64,000 nt of DNA, taken from positions 1,054,001 through 1,118,000 of the forward strand of contig JACAAK010000012.1 of assembly GCA_025093985.1 (NCBI GenBank). Reading direction: 5' to 3'. Position numbers and translations under genes: made by a program. Positions within the stretch are counted from its first letter, which is position 1, and each line of letters starts with the position of its first letter. The notes below the pieces were generated by a model, which saw only the letters and a program-made list of their open reading frames with translations, ran no database searches and was not told the DNA's origin. The stretch is from Calvatia gigantea. Lineage: Eukaryota; Basidiomycota; Agaricomycetes; Agaricales; Lycoperdaceae. This document shows, one piece after another, positions 1 to 11,861 of the stretch.

Positions 1-1991
1 AGCAATCGCGTTAGGATGTATATGCCAAAGAATAAGGATGAGTGGTTTAATATTTTGCTTTTGCATCAAAATCGGTAAAACTTCTCAGTCAATTCCTTCG
101 TGCTTTCGGTATTGATTTGGATAGCGTCAAGCGCGGTCCTCAAGAATTTGTTCCTGAGGGAATGTTTGACGACAGTATTGATCTTGTGGTTTGGGGACAC
201 GAGCACGATTGCCATATTGCACCTGAACCTGTAGCTGGGAAGAACTACTATATCATCCAGCCTGGTTCGTCAGTCGCCACGTCCCTCGCTGATGGCGAAG
301 CGCTCAAAAAGTGAGCGTTCGCTACTCCTTTCATAGTACCTCAGGCGTTACAATTTTCTGCTATGTCACAGACACGTCGCGCTCCTCGAAATCGTAAACA
401 AAAAATTCCAGATCACTCCCATCCCACTCCGGACAGTCCGCCCCTTCGTCATAGAAGAAGTCCATTTGCTCGAAGCATCCGAAGAAGAAGGTTTCGACAT
501 TTCAGATAATATTGAAATCGCCAAGTTCCTCAAATCACGCGTAAACGCTTTGATCGAAAAAGCCCATGAACAGTTCGCAGAGCGGAACACGCAAGCTAAG
601 GAACAGGGCGAACCAGAACTGAAACCTATGCTTCCTCTCATACGGATCAAAGTCGACGCTACAGGTGTGACAGAGACATTCAACCCTATACGTTTCGGTC
701 AAGAATTCCAGGGGAGGATCGCCAATCCGCGTGATGTGCTTACGTTCCATCGTTCGAAAAAGTCGGGTGCCGGGTTGAGGGGGGGGAAGGTTGCTATTGA
801 CCAGCCTGAGCTGAGTATAGATGACCCGGAGTTGAGTGTACAAGAAAAGTTGGCAAAGGTGAGGGTGCAGACGCTTGTGCAGGAGTATTTGGCGGCGCAG
901 GAGTTGCAGTTGCTTGGGGAGACGGGGATGTCAGACGCGATTCAGAAGTTTGTAGAGAAGGATGATATACATGCTATCCAGACGTAAGTATTTGTACCAA
1001 CATCTGACGGGCGGGATATTTTCTGAAGACGTTGGTTTTTAGGCACGTTGAGAAAGCATTGAATTCATTGATTAAAGGTGTATCGAGGCAGGAAGACATG
1101 GACGAAGATGATTTGGAGGAACTAGTAAGTCTCTTAGCCCTCTTGCACGTAACTAATTAAGTTTGTCTTCTATACAGTTAGCGAAAGCGAAAGAAGAACA
1201 CGAGCGACAATACATTGAACAAGCCAAAGCTAAAAAGTCCAAGGGCAAGGTCTGTACACCTGCCATCCTCTAAAAGCATACTCCTTCCCTCATATCAACA
1301 ATAGGCCAAAACACATCAAGAACAAGCACCCGAATCAGACGATTCGATGCTCATGGACGTCGATGCAGGAGGCTCCGATTTCGACGAGGAAAACTCGGAT
1401 GCTGCACCTCCACCGACAAAGAAACGCGGTACCGCAGCGCGCAGGACTACCAAAGCCGCTGCAACCACTGGCGTTGGAAGAGGTAGGAGAGCGGCCCCTG
1501 CGAAGAAGCCTGCTGGTGGTGGGAGAGGACGAGGACGGAAAGCCGCTCCCGTCGAGGCAAGTGATAAGACTTCTGGCGGTTGCTGGGAATTAATTTTGTC
1601 TGACTTGCCAGAGTGATGAAGCGGAGGTTATTGAAGTCGATGATGTTGAGGATGACGAGGATGACTATGAAGAGGAAGAGGTAGTGCCTAAGCGCAAGAG
1701 TCGAGCCGATGTGTTGAGGTTTGTTACACTCCACCCCGTTTTGCACCTCTTGATTTTCTTACTTGTCGGGTGGCCCTATAGTCAACCAGTACCGAAGAAA
1801 GCGCCTGCAAGGAAAAAGGCCGCTGCTGGGAGCAGCACGCAAAAACAGAGCCAGCTGAATTTCCAACCCGCAGGGAGGAGTTCAAGGGCTGCCGCAACAA
1901 GGGCGAAGGGGAGGCTAGTCGTAAGTTCTCTTGTTCATTTAGTACAAAAAAACACTCACCTAGTGCGTAGATTGAGGATGATAGTGATTAG
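1..1991 (+). CDS. MRE11: MRE11 double-strand-break repair nuclease, 3' part (5' end outside window)
   Basis: Mre11 is the Mn-dependent nuclease of the Mre11-Rad50-Nbs1 complex, which processes DNA ends in the nucleus. The visible part starts inside the phosphodiesterase domain: LLLHQNR, then the PEGMFDD and VVWGHEHDC metal-binding block and QPGSSVATSLADGEA. The capping domain follows, then a low-complexity C-terminus with GRGRGRK-type basic patches, an acidic run and a terminal IEDDSD. Predicted exons: 1-74, 125-310, 372-983, 1043-1124, 1178-1249, 1305-1556, 1612-1718, 1782-1920, 1971-1991. The frame stays open across all of them to the TAG at 1989. The intron at 1557-1611 fits best as a GC-AG intron (donor GCAAGT), because the nearby GT at 1561 would put the acidic tail out of frame. 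The N-terminal catalytic motifs lie upstream of base 1. Confidence 0.95.
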
Positions 1992-3073
1992 AATTTGACT
2001 TCTATCCGTTGTGTTAGTTTGGGCATTGAAGACCCTATTTTGGTAATATCATGCAAAAACACCCTTGTCCAAATACGACTGAACGAGACACAAGCATACT
2101 CCATGTAAGCAGCCTTGCGAGTTTGAGGGAAACCCAATTGCGTACGAGGCCCTCCCTACTGAGACGACTCGGATTCCGAAAAAGTAACCGATCAATGATC
2201 TTCTCGGGCGAGAGATATCCGGATCGAATTCGGTGGGCTCAACTTTCCTGTTGACGTCGGTCAACGGTACTGCGGGTGTATATAAAAGGAGATCCACTGA
2301 TGATAATTCGCTGATAGTGTTCTACGGTAGAGGTCGCCGTCACTTGTTCAGCTTTCCGTGGGTGACTGAGAAAATAAATTCGTGACGCAACCGGCCAAAA
2401 CCAGTGACTTCTCCGGCCTCAGGCTCGTCCGAACTCCCCGTAACTCCGGGCACCCTCCTGGAGGAAAGGAAAGATTAACATACGACATTCAGGCACAATC
2501 TTTCCTTTCCCCGTTGTCCCAATCCGAACGAACCTACGCCCGCAAATCAGCTTGGCTTCTTCGTTCTTAATGCACCCAAAGCGAGTAGAGGCTGTAGATT
2601 GGCGCCGGGCAGACTCGTGGAAGGCGAAGGACCTTAAGGATCCTAGTCAGTCGGTGAATTGTTCCCACTTAACCCCGGTGGTTTACGAGTAGCACGGAGG
2701 TCGGAAAGACTCGGTAGGTGGGACGGCATATAGCGTGGCAGCGCCTCGTTTCAGTGTACTAGGGATGGCGGTGATTATTTTAATCATTTTACTAATAGTA
2801 CTGCAGACTCGGGGGCTGAAGGGTAGTTGAAAAGGACTTCGAACTTCGTGAAGGCGGCCAACCAAGGACTCCGTAATGTTGTTTACATCCACACAGTTGT
2901 ACAAGTATTTATAAGTGGTTCACGTCATAGATGATCGAGCCGACTCTTCCGGGAACTTCCAAATCATATTTGTCCCACTTTCATCAATTTTGGATTGTAC
3001 TTAAACTCAGCGATCCTCCAAGTATGCCCAGCCATTCATATTCCTGGTTGTTCTCTTTTCTCTTGCTCTAGTT
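1992..3073. other. Intergenic region, MRE11 to NADH dehydrogenase
   Basis: About 1.1 kb without a recognisable gene. Only short, uncharacteristic reading frames are present. A TATAAAAGGA box lies near 2280, but I see no coding region that it would serve. The last part, from about 2,900, must hold the promoter of the NADH dehydrogenase gene. Confidence 0.5.
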
Positions 3074-5366
3074 ATGCAAAGTCCTGCACGCTCGATCCTC
3101 GCGCAGGCCTGGGCCTCCAGGGTTAACTCCTCATTCTCAGCACGCGGCACAGCGCGTAATTTTAGTTCGACAATGACCAGAAACAAACAACGTGTTGTCA
3201 TTTTGGGTTCAGGGTGGGGTGGCTATGGATTGCTTCGGGGGATTGACAAGGAACGATATGGTATACACTTACTACATATGCTGTTGAAATTGGTCTCAAC
3301 AACTGTAGACGTTGTCGTCGTTTCACCTTCCACGCATTTCAACTTCACACCTTTACTTGCAAGCACCTGTGTTGGAACGTTAGAGTTCAGAACCGCTGTT
3401 GAGCCAGTTAGTCTGCTCATGCCTTCTTTTTTTTTGAAGGATTGAAGTTCTGACAATGCTATTCTCGTTAGGTTCGGAGATACGTACCTTCTGTAGTACG
3501 TGGGCCATTATTTTTGAAAACCGCTCTTTTTGACGCCAGAAATAGACATACTATCAAGCCTGGTGTGATGCTATTGGTATGCCTTATGCTCTTCCTCATC
3601 TTGCATTTTTCTCAAAACACGGACAGATTTCACGAATAAGACCTTGACATGTGTACGTACTTGCCTCACCGCGCCATAGGAAAGAGTTGCCCACAGAAAC
3701 TTTGTGTAATAGATGCCTGCCACACGACCTGTGACGAGCAGGGCTTCCGATCCGGTCGAAGGCGAGGAACCCAGATATCAAGCTGCGGACAACGTCCCGT
3801 TCACAATGGCTTATGATAAACTCGTCATTGCCGTTGGAGCTTACTCACAAAGTGAGAATCACTTGCTGAGGAACCTGTTGATGAACTCTGTATAACGGGT
3901 TTGATAGCGTTCAACACCCCCGGCGTAAAGGAACATGCGCATTTCCTCAAAGATGTTAAGGATGCTCGCAAGATTCGCAGTCGCATACTTGAGTGTAAGT
4001 TAGGCCCGCTCTCAGAAAGCCTAGATTGATTATTTGCGCGTAGGTTTTGAACAGGCGAGTCAACCGACTTTGACCGATGTTCAGCGTCGCAATCTGTTGA
4101 ACTTTTGTATTGTCGGTACGTTTTTCAATTACGCAATGGCGTTGTCAATCTGATATATATGTGTTATAGGTGGTGGTCCTACTGGCGTTGAATTTACCGC
4201 AGAGCTTCACGACCTGCTTCAGACTGATGTCCGTAATCACTATCCTCAAGTTGCCAGATTCGCGAAAATCACTATCTATGATGTCGCCGAGACCATTCTG
4301 AGCAGCTTCGACAAGTCGCTAGTCAAGTGGGTCCTTCCTGTACTATCCTCCTGGGTCACTTCGTTGACTTTGTGGCGAAAGGTACACGGAGAAGACGTTC
4401 TCTCGCGAGGGTGTGAACATCCTTACCAAACACCACGTCGAACGCGTCGAAGCAGTGAGCTCTTTTCATAAACCACTTCCCAAACTCGTTACGGAAAAAA
4501 TTCTCAGGGAAAATTATTCCTACGAGAGCGTGGTGAAGGTAAACAATTTGTGTTTTACGTTAGACATTTCTGACCCTCAACAGTGCCGTTTGGTCTCCTT
4601 GTCTGGAGTACAGGTTTGGCACCCAATCCGCTAATTGCTTCTATCGCTGATGTTAAAAAACAACCAAAAACTCAAAGGTTTGCGAGCTCCTATGATAACC
4701 ATCACCACACCGACATTGACCATCTCGTTCAGCTTAATCACCAACAATCGCCTAAATGTCATCATGAAAGATTCCAACGAGCCTAATCCAAATGTATGGG
4801 CTATTGGTGACGCAGCCATGATAGAAGAGGCGCCTCTGCCAGCAACAGCACAAGGTAAGTGCATCAGGGCCCAGGTTTTGGATAGCTACCGAATCTCTGC
4901 AGTCGCCAGTCAAAAGGGGAAATTCATGGTGACTGAACTGAACAACCTTGCAAGGGATAAAGAACCATCAAAGCCTTTCGAATTCCATAACATGGGCAGC
5001 CTAGCCTATGTCGGGAATTGGTGGGTAACCTCGTATCAGTCAGTGGGATGCGTCGTTTATGGGGTGTACAGGAAAGCCATCTATGATCGGGGACTACCGG
5101 AAGGAGAGAAAGAAGGGTTTATGTCAAAGGAAACTGGCCGTCTTGCGTGGTTGCTATGGCGTTCTGCTTACTTTACCATGACTCTGAGCTGGAAAAATAA
5201 GTGAGTTAACACCCGCCTCTCAAAATGTGATATACTGATTTCTCCTTAGAATCTTGGTTCCGACATACTGGTTCCTTAATTGTGAGTGTTGCAGGGTTGC
5301 TTTTGGCGTCCCCATTTCTGATGAGCGGATTCAGGGATATTTGGTAGGGATCTCACTCGGTTTTAA
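3074..5366 (+). CDS. Type II (alternative) NADH:ubiquinone oxidoreductase, mitochondrial
   Basis: A single-subunit, non-proton-pumping NADH dehydrogenase (NDE/NDI family) that passes electrons from NADH to ubiquinone at the mitochondrial inner membrane. The N-terminus is Arg/Ser-rich and looks like a mitochondrial presequence. The FAD Rossmann motif [10 protein letters not shown] follows, then [30 protein letters not shown], the second (NAD) nucleotide fold [23 protein letters not shown], and VWAIGDAA with AATAQ-like quinone-side residues. The C-terminal membrane anchor reads [15 protein letters not shown] before TAA at 5364. About a dozen introns are needed. I placed 3261-3308, 3496-3545, 3577-3626 and 3653-3712 exactly, and each restores the family consensus. 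No EF-hand insertion is visible, so the calcium-regulated subclass is unlikely. Whether it faces the matrix or the intermembrane space cannot be told. Confidence 0.93.
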
Positions 5367-5547
5367 CGTCACTAATCAGTCGCTATCCGCCCGCTGCTTA
5401 CTCCTGGTTAAATGCACTCTACTCTATCACCTACTCCTATCCGATCTCGCTAATAATTTCCGTGTCTAATCGCCTCATAATGGATTCTTGATCCGTGCTT
5501 CTGTGCTATTATACATGACGCTAACAATAGATAATTGAAACTGGGTA

Positions 5548-6780
5548 TCAACGTAAATAAGGGCGACATTCGCATTTCGTTTCTCTGGAAGAGGGCAACA
5601 CAACCATCCTCAGTTCGCTGCAACCGGCCGACTGCTTGTACTCCTCTGGACAGGTTCCTATATCTCTCCAAAAGCCCTGAACGAAGTCGAGGTGTTCGAG
5701 GACTACGCTCTCTGTTACCGTACTTCCGGTTTGAACCTGCAAGTCTGCAAGAATCTCACGGAACGAGGGATCCAGGTCTTTGGAGGTTTCAATGACGCCA
5801 TTGGTTTTGTTGAAACCAATATGGGCCACATGCTTTAAATGAGTCTGGGGTAGGTGGTGAGATCATCGAGGTGGAGATGCCGGTGGGCGGAGGAGACGGT
5901 GAAAGTTCTTTGGGTTTAGATTTCTTATTGGACTTAACACTCAGACTGCGGGAGCGGCTCTTGGGGGATTTTGCTAGATGGAAATAAGGTGAGTGGCTTC
6001 ACCATATTGTGATCGAAACTGAATATGTACACGTAGTTGCGGCTGTGGCCGTGGTTCGAGAGATGACCTCTCCCGAGAAAGTGGAAGCCTCCTTATCATC
6101 ACAAAATAAGAACCCGTATTTACGGCTCTGGACATCGCAGTCAGTTCAACAGTCCCGAAGGCTATGAAGAGCACCAAAACACTCACACTGCCTTGGAATA
6201 CGTGGAAGAACGGTCGGTCGAGCTCGTAATTCAGCTTTGCACCGGAACCAGGGGGGATTTTGAATTTCCAGATTACTTTCTCGACCTCATCGTCAACGAG
6301 CTGGAACCACAAATCTCCATTTGGCTCCGCACCCTCCCCCTGACCTTGAGCAACGATCTGCTCAACAGATCCTCCTTCGGAGGTGGCACGGTGTTTATCC
6401 CGGCCAAAGACCAATGTCCCCTTCAAGTGGGAGTAGGTCCACTGGCTCCCGTTATTTTTATCTTTGTTTCCGTGGCTCCTCCCGAAGCTCAAAGTACCGC
6501 TGTGGTTCGATGTGAGTTGTGTACTATGGTATATCCGTGCACTTGCGATAGCGTAGAGCACGTAGGTGTCGGATGCTGCTCCTGGGAGGGGGTATTCTGT
6601 AGGGTCGGAAATGACCCGAGGTTGTGCGATGCTTCCCAACCGACTTGGCTCGGGACGAGTTTGGGGCTGATGGTGGTCTGATAGGCTTCCGCCACCGGTA
6701 AAAAGCGAGCCTTGCGAGCCAGAAGAATGCGAAAAAGCAGCGGAGGATGATACGGTGCCAAAATTCTGAGTTGCAGCCAT
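5548..6780 (-). CDS. WH1 (EVH1)-domain protein with CRIB/PBD-like segment, WASP-related
   Basis: The first exon has a Ser/Gly/Pro-rich leader of about 80 residues. A WH1-type PH fold follows: GTLSFGR, WTYSHLKGTLVFGRD, LWFQLVDDE, VIWKFKIP, LDRPFFHVFQG, and after an intron (6128-6186) SRKYGFLF. A Lys/Ser/Pro linker leads to HVAHIGFNKTNGVIETSKDLDPSF, which resembles the GTPase-binding segment downstream of WH1 in WASP-like actin regulators. The second intron fits best with a GTACAT donor at the end of ATAATT. At about 5834-5840 the frame must shift by one base between PPTPDSF and KHVAHIGF. A long intron ending CCCCAG just upstream is an alternative reading. The role in actin nucleation is inferred from domain order. 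The 3' limit is the stop of the last open frame. Confidence 0.62.
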
Positions 6781-6983
6781 AGTGGAGACGTGGGTTGGGG
6801 TAATCGTGTTGTCTGAGGGCGTTGGGAGGAAGTAAACGATAGAGCTCAGCTCGGTGTGCGGTTGACGAGTACCTCAAGCTCCTCTTATTCACATCGATTA
6901 CAGCCTTGCGGACTGTGCAGTGTGATGAAACCTTTTCATTTCGGGTGCATCGTGCTTTCCGTGAGGTTGGACATGCATGAACC

Positions 6984-7262
6984 TCAGTTGGCTTCCACAG
7001 GGTGATGGAGAAACTGTTGAGTTGAATTTACCACCACACGATCGACATTGGACCTACTTCTATTCTTGGCCTTGACTGGCTTCAAATGCAGGGCCGTATC
7101 ACCTTGTGGAGTGTCTCGCAACCCTGGCTTACCCTTCGTGATCTTGAGCACCTGTGTTCGATCGTCCCGCAAGAAATTCATATAACTACGGCCATCGTTC
7201 GTAGTGCCTACTTCTCGCGAGCAAGTGTTGCGCCCCAGGTGTTCAGTGACATATTTGAGCAT
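6984..7262 (-). CDS. Uncertain 92-residue reading frame
   Basis: An uninterrupted ATG-to-stop frame encodes a basic protein (KAKNRSRSNVDRVVV near its end). It has no family I recognise, no signal peptide and no membrane segment. It lies between the WH1 gene, which runs in the same direction, and the initiator tRNA. It could be a real small gene, an upstream exon of something longer, or chance. I list it because the frame is complete and the interval otherwise lacks a gene. Confidence 0.2.
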   Translation of the reverse strand: MLKYVTEHLGRNTCSREVGTTNDGRSYMNFLRDDRTQVLKITKGKPGLRDTPQGDTALHLKPVKAKNRSRSNVDRVVVNSTQQFLHHPVEAN

Positions 7263-7689
7263 GCCGTGTGATTGATACGGGAAAAGATAATTGAGCGGGC
7301 GCTACACTAGAAGAGAAAGGGTACATACTTACTTGTGCAACAGAACTACAGCTACCTACGGACCCGTATGGTGAAATTAGTTATTGTAAAGATAGGTCCC
7401 GGTGCCATCACGGAGAGTGAGTAGTACCCAGGGCACCGGAGCTCAATTGAAGAAGTCGAAATAGGGAGCGGCCATTGCTGAATGGCGGGTATACGTATAC
7501 CGGGATATTGCCTCCCCGCCACCACATAGGAACAACTCATGGCGGCTATGGAAACAGTACAAAAAAATCCATTGAGAGAGCTCAGGAACCTTCCGGACAA
7601 CACCGCACTGTCAGAACGGAATGCCAATCTGGTGGTGGGTTTGTTTTCTGACCATCGAACACCTGCATGAGGCGCCCATAAATTACGGT
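7263..7689. other. Intergenic region upstream of tRNA-iMet
   Basis: About 430 bp with only short overlapping frames on both strands. No gene is supported. Confidence 0.5.
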
Positions 7690-7726
7690 AAGAATCATGT
7701 ACTAGTAGTGCTAGTACATGATTCTT
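7690..7726. repeat. Perfect 16-bp inverted repeat with 5-base loop
   Basis: AAGAATCATGTACTAG at 7690-7705 is followed by TAGTG, then its exact reverse complement at 7711-7726. The hairpin ends 24 bp upstream of the initiator tRNA gene. It is not part of the internal tRNA promoter. It could be a cruciform, a protein-binding palindrome or the footprint of a small element. Confidence 0.8.
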
Positions 7727-7750
7727 GTCAAAGGTTCTTTATATGGACGA

Positions 7751-7822
7751 AGCAGCATGGCGCAGTGGTAGCGCGCGGGGCCCATAACCCCGAGGTCACT
7801 CGATCGAAACGAGTTGCTGCTA
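7751..7822 (+). tRNA. tRNA-iMet: Initiator tRNA-Met (CAT anticodon)
   Basis: A 72-base intronless tRNA. The acceptor stem AGCAGC pairs with GTTGCTGCT and uses the A1:T72 pair typical of eukaryotic initiators. The D arm is TGGCGCAGTGGTAGCGC. The anticodon arm GGGGCCCATAACCCC has anticodon CAT and the three stacked G:C pairs typical of initiators. The T arm has TCGATCGAAACGA in place of the elongator TTCGA core, again an initiator hallmark. A run of T begins about 25 bases downstream and can end Pol III transcription. The internal A and B boxes serve as promoter. Confidence 0.95.
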
Positions 7823-8369
7823 CTTTCTCGAGCTACTCCTTTTTTTGGGGGGGGGTAAAGGGCGCCGATACCGAGAATCGCCACTCAAGAAATCGAACTT
7901 GTAGATTTTGACCGCTTAGTAGCAAGAATGTCTCATGTTGCCTTCCGTGAATCCAAGGCCTGTTGTTATCGTGAACCCCTCCTGCCATGGCGCACAAGCT
8001 ATCAGGTTGCACTGAGCAATGAGGACGATCAACAGGATCCCAGAAAAGGAAGTGATTTTAAGGGTCAGTGAGTCTGGCTGGACTCACTACTCACTGGAAC
8101 TGTCTTCAATTCTTTCCAATTCCTGCAATCATATTTAAGTTCACCGTATTATCCGTATTTGTTCATCCAATGGTGAGGCCACCCAGCAACGGTGACCTTC
8201 CGCCAGTCGGGTACTAATTAACTGACGATGGGTTCCAAATGCCACACTAATGTACTGTACGAAAAAGGACGCCACAATTGCCACATAATTTAGCCTAAAA
8301 GGTCTGAGTATACTATATATCCATAGATCCCGAATACGAACCCGTCACAAACACAAAGAAAAAAAGAAA
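7823..8369. other. Intergenic region, tRNA to ArfGAP 3' end
   Basis: About 550 bp. It begins with the T-rich Pol III stop (TTTTTTT followed by a run of nine G near 7840-7855) and ends with the likely 3' UTR of the ArfGAP gene. No coding potential is recognised. Confidence 0.5.
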
Positions 8370-10111
8370 TTAGAGGGGACCCCATTGAGTCCCGGCTTGA
8401 CCTGAGAATCCACCTTGGGTGAACTGCGGCTGCCCAAACGGGTTGCCCATCGTCATAGGCGGCTGAGTTTGCACGAAACCGAACCCATATACTCCGTTCG
8501 GTTGCATACCCATCATCGTTCCTTGGACTTGAGTCTGCCCTGGCATTCCGTTCATCATGGGTTGCGGGCTTGGTGTCATATGCCCCACCCCGCTCATCGC
8601 CATGCTGCCATTGAAACCAGGGTTCTGTTGAAATTGGTTGGGTGTCGTCGATTGTGGTTGTGGGCTATGCGACGATAAAAAGTGTGCATTCGGGCTTGGG
8701 GAAAGGAATTGAGGCTGCGACTGGGCTGGCGAGAGCGACGATGGTTGAGGTTGGGGTTGGTAAAATGGTGTGGGTGAACTTTGTGGTTGAAGCTGATTTT
8801 GGAATAGGGTGTTTGGACTGGTTGTAGCCCAATGGCATTTGGGATGTCGCGAGCCGAAATGGTGGTGCCGACAGTTGGGGTCTGGAAGGGGGCCATGGTT
8901 GACTGTGCTGAAAAGGGATGTTGTTGGTTGAGTGGATTTGCGGAAAACGGCTGCTGGGGGAAAGGGTTAAGGGACGGATTACCAGTAGGTGGTCCTGTCA
9001 TGTTGTTGTATGGGTTGACCACTGTGCCTGGTAAACCTGAGGGCGTGCTACTGCTGAAAGGCGTCCCAAGGTAGGAAGGGGTGGCAGCTTGGTACTGTAA
9101 AGGAAGAGAAGCGTTCGAAGAGGGTTCTTGGAGGGATATAAGATCTGCCCAAACGCCTTCTGGCTTTGCTGCAGGTGGAGCAGTTTGCGGATTGTTCTGT
9201 GACAAAACCGGTTGTGAGACGGAGCGGGCTGCAGGGGGGTTCGGAGTAACTAGAGCGGCTTGCGATGGCGTTGCCCGAGATTGGAGCTGGGATTTAGTTG
9301 TCGAGAACATGTTTGCTGCGATATCGGTCGCGGTCGTCGGTTCCGGAGCAGGCGGCGCAGGTTTTGTGGCTGATCGAGTGGGCGGTGCCGTGTTGGTACG
9401 AGGAACCACAGATGAAGCAGATCTAGAAGGTCCTAGTTTTGAGGCGACAAGAGCATGCTTATCCATAAACCGTCGGTATTCATATTTTGCTGAAGGGGTA
9501 GTTGGTAGGAGAACTTCGAGAGATTGGGTGACGTACATCTGATATACTGTTCGAGGTCGTTGTCTCGCGTCGGATCGTCCAGTACCGTGGGAGGAGGATG
9601 TCGAACTTCGTTTTGGTTGTATATAGCATTAGATTTGAGGTTGCCCATCTCCTTCATACGCTGCGATGTTTTTAGTACTGAAGATCTCGGGAGGTAAGAG
9701 TTCGACATACACCAACCTGCTCCTTAGACCATGAGTCTAAGGTAATACTCTTACTGATGTGATGTTAGCAGTACGTTAGCGAGTAGGAGAGGCAGACGAA
9801 CACTTTGGAAATGTGAGTTCCAATCTTTCGGTGAACACTTGCGCATCCAACACTAGAGGTAACATTAGTGTGTGGTGTTATTAAGCACATAGGCCGGATA
9901 AACGCACCATATAAAAATTCCTAGATTGTACGACGCCCAGCGGGGATTCCTGGTCTTGCAGTCTGCGCACACATCTGAAAGGGGGTTGTGATGAGAATCT
10001 GATGAACGTAAACAGGATCAACGCACTGTTACCGGGCTGGGAGACAAGCTCGAGAAGTATACGCTGATTGCGCTCTGCGGCGAGCTTGTTCACACCAGAT
10101 GCCGAAGACAT
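8370..10111 (-). CDS. ArfGAP zinc-finger protein (Age2/SMAP-like)
   Basis: A GTPase-activating protein for Arf, acting in vesicle budding at Golgi and endosomes. The N-terminus MSSASGVNKLAAERNQRILLELVSQPGN is joined by introns to the ArfGAP core. The zinc finger CADC..16..CVGC is followed by the catalytic arginine region SVHRKIGTH, then ITLDSWSKEQ, MKEMGNLKSNAIYN and KYEYRRFMDKHA. The rest is a Pro/Gln/Asn-rich low-complexity tail ending TQWGPL, typical of Age2-like proteins, which bind coat and adaptor proteins through such tails. Two frames are needed in the tail around 8,780-8,850. An 80-bp GT-AG intron ending AAAATCAG would reconcile them, and so would a one-base indel. The start was chosen as the first ATG before the conserved ERNQ block. 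Confidence 0.9.
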
Positions 10112-10257
10112 GTGGTTTGAAAATAAAAGGTGAGTGGACTGCGTTAAATTGAATCAGCCGACCAGAGTGACTGTGACGTTAATTGTGTGGCGTCAGCCCC
10201 AGAACCAAACAAGTTATTCTTACTTTCAATTTCACTCACATTTGCCTTTCAGCGCCA

Positions 10258-11271
10258 TGTCTAAATGTGCAAATCTCGCTAGACTTGCAAAATCCCCAAT
10301 TTATACCCATGTGCATGTATGTGAAATCTCCCAAATATTATCTTCCGTTATAATAAATGTCCCTGCAGTTTTACCGCCAAAATCCTGGCTCGCCAAGTGA
10401 CCTCTACCAACACAGAATAAGTCGTTCTGACATTCTGGATCCTTCACACCCTGCGGCAAAAACGCCATACAGGTTTTTCCCCAACGTTCAGACAGTACCA
10501 TTTTCGCCTTCGCGCGTTCCCAAATGCACTTCTTGTCCCAAATTCTGATTCAACTGGAGCCCCAACATGGCCTAAAATCAACAGTTGGGCTGATCGGGTT
10601 ACCCGTGCCAGTGACCTGCGGAAGGAACTACGTCTGGAGCATGCGGCTGGGATGCCACAGTTACGATCAATGGTGCTTGATGAGTTCTCGGAATGGGTTG
10701 CCCCGCCCTGTCCTGGTACCTCATCCCGCGTATTCAATACCCATGACCCTCTATTTTTCTATCGGAAAGGCGCGGACACACAAACATGCAGTCAAACGGC
10801 GGAGGCTTCGTACAAAGTTTAAAGCAGCAGTTAATCTTATTGTTACTCGAGGGGCTCAAGTTAAGCTGGTTGCGCAAGACGTCAAGGAACTGGTTTTTGA
10901 TGATGAAGCAGTGAGAAAAAGAGGACACAAATGGATTTTACCCGGTATGTATCTCGCAATTCATCTGCCTTCCGTACCTCTGAAACGTGATTATCGTAGA
11001 TTGGGCTTACATTTGTTACCCTGCTCCTTCATTATACCTCGCGTCGTATCCAGAATTGATCCAAGCAGTCTCCACGGCACTTGAGAATATCTGGGCCAGC
11101 GGCATGCGTCTCGAGAAATCTTGGGCAGAGGCGGAGATGCGCGAGCGGTCGGGTTTGCCGCCTTTATCGAATTTGGATTCCAGGCTCCAAAGGAAGACTC
11201 GTCCGCGTCGCACTGATGATCAGAAAGTCCACAGACAAGGACTCAAAGCCCGACAAACCAATGAAAGATGA
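10258..11271 (+). pseudogene. Conserved fungal protein of unrecognised family, reading frame broken
   Basis: Exon 1 (10258-10317) and a 50-bp intron lead to FYRQNPGSPSDLYQHRISRSD. The protein then reads plausibly only if the frame shifts near 10522 (an extra A in CCCAAATGC) and again near 10779-10790. Between the breaks lie WPKINSWADRVTRASDLRKE and EFSEWVAPPCPGTSSRVFN. After the second break come AVKRRRLRTKFKAAVNLIVT and KRGHKWILP. A final exon follows with DWAYICYPAP, YPELIQAVSTALENIW and LEKSWAEAEMR, and a stop at 11269. The basic middle part and the short first exon would suit a mitochondrial or ribosome-associated protein, but I cannot name the family. Either the gene is decayed or the assembly carries two indels. 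Coding-like composition continues across both breaks. Confidence 0.55.
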
Positions 11272-11861
11272 CCCGTGGTATGATTGAAAAAGGTCTATTA
11301 ATCTAAATCGCCCCGTGTCATAACCTTAGAGTCACCCCACATCAAACTACGCACTCGGTTAACTCAAGCGGGTTGTTGCTTTTGTCTGACTTGCGCGTCT
11401 ATACCTGTCATTCACTAGAGACCAGCTTCCTCTTGGTATCGTCATCAAGGGCATACTTTTTCATATGGGACGAGCATGATTCTTGATCACCCTCGCCCAA
11501 GAAATAATCTAGAGATTATTTATTTGGACGAAAAGTCGGCGAGTGACATCATCCAAGTCACGAGCGGCTGCCCCTGGCAAAATGGCAACTGGCAAGAGTG
11601 GCAGAACATGGCAGAAACCCGCGGAAATTCACCCAAAAATTTATTTTTTTCTCGCATTTATGCGCGTTGAACTACATTTACATAGGAATACATCTAGTCA
11701 TTCGATGTCGGTGCCGGGAACGTACTTGGGCTCTAATTCTTCGGTAGAGAAGTACTCATAACCGTATAATCACATGACCCGAAATCTAATCTATCACATT
11801 CCTTGCAACTCGAATACCGAGCCTCCAAATCTGGGCCTGAGCCACCATACAGCAATTTGTC
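11272..11861. other. Intergenic region upstream of PEX39
   Basis: 590 bp. Short frames only. It contains the 3' end of the preceding gene and the PEX39 promoter. No distinct motif is recognised. Confidence 0.5.

Noticed and set aside
2270..2300. TATAAAAGG box as the promoter of a small gene
   Set aside because: No supported coding region or RNA follows within 500 bp.
8780..8850. Frameshift in the Pro/Gln tail of the ArfGAP gene
   Set aside because: An 80-bp GT-AG intron ending AAAATCAG gives a continuous Gln/Pro-rich frame. A lesion cannot be claimed.
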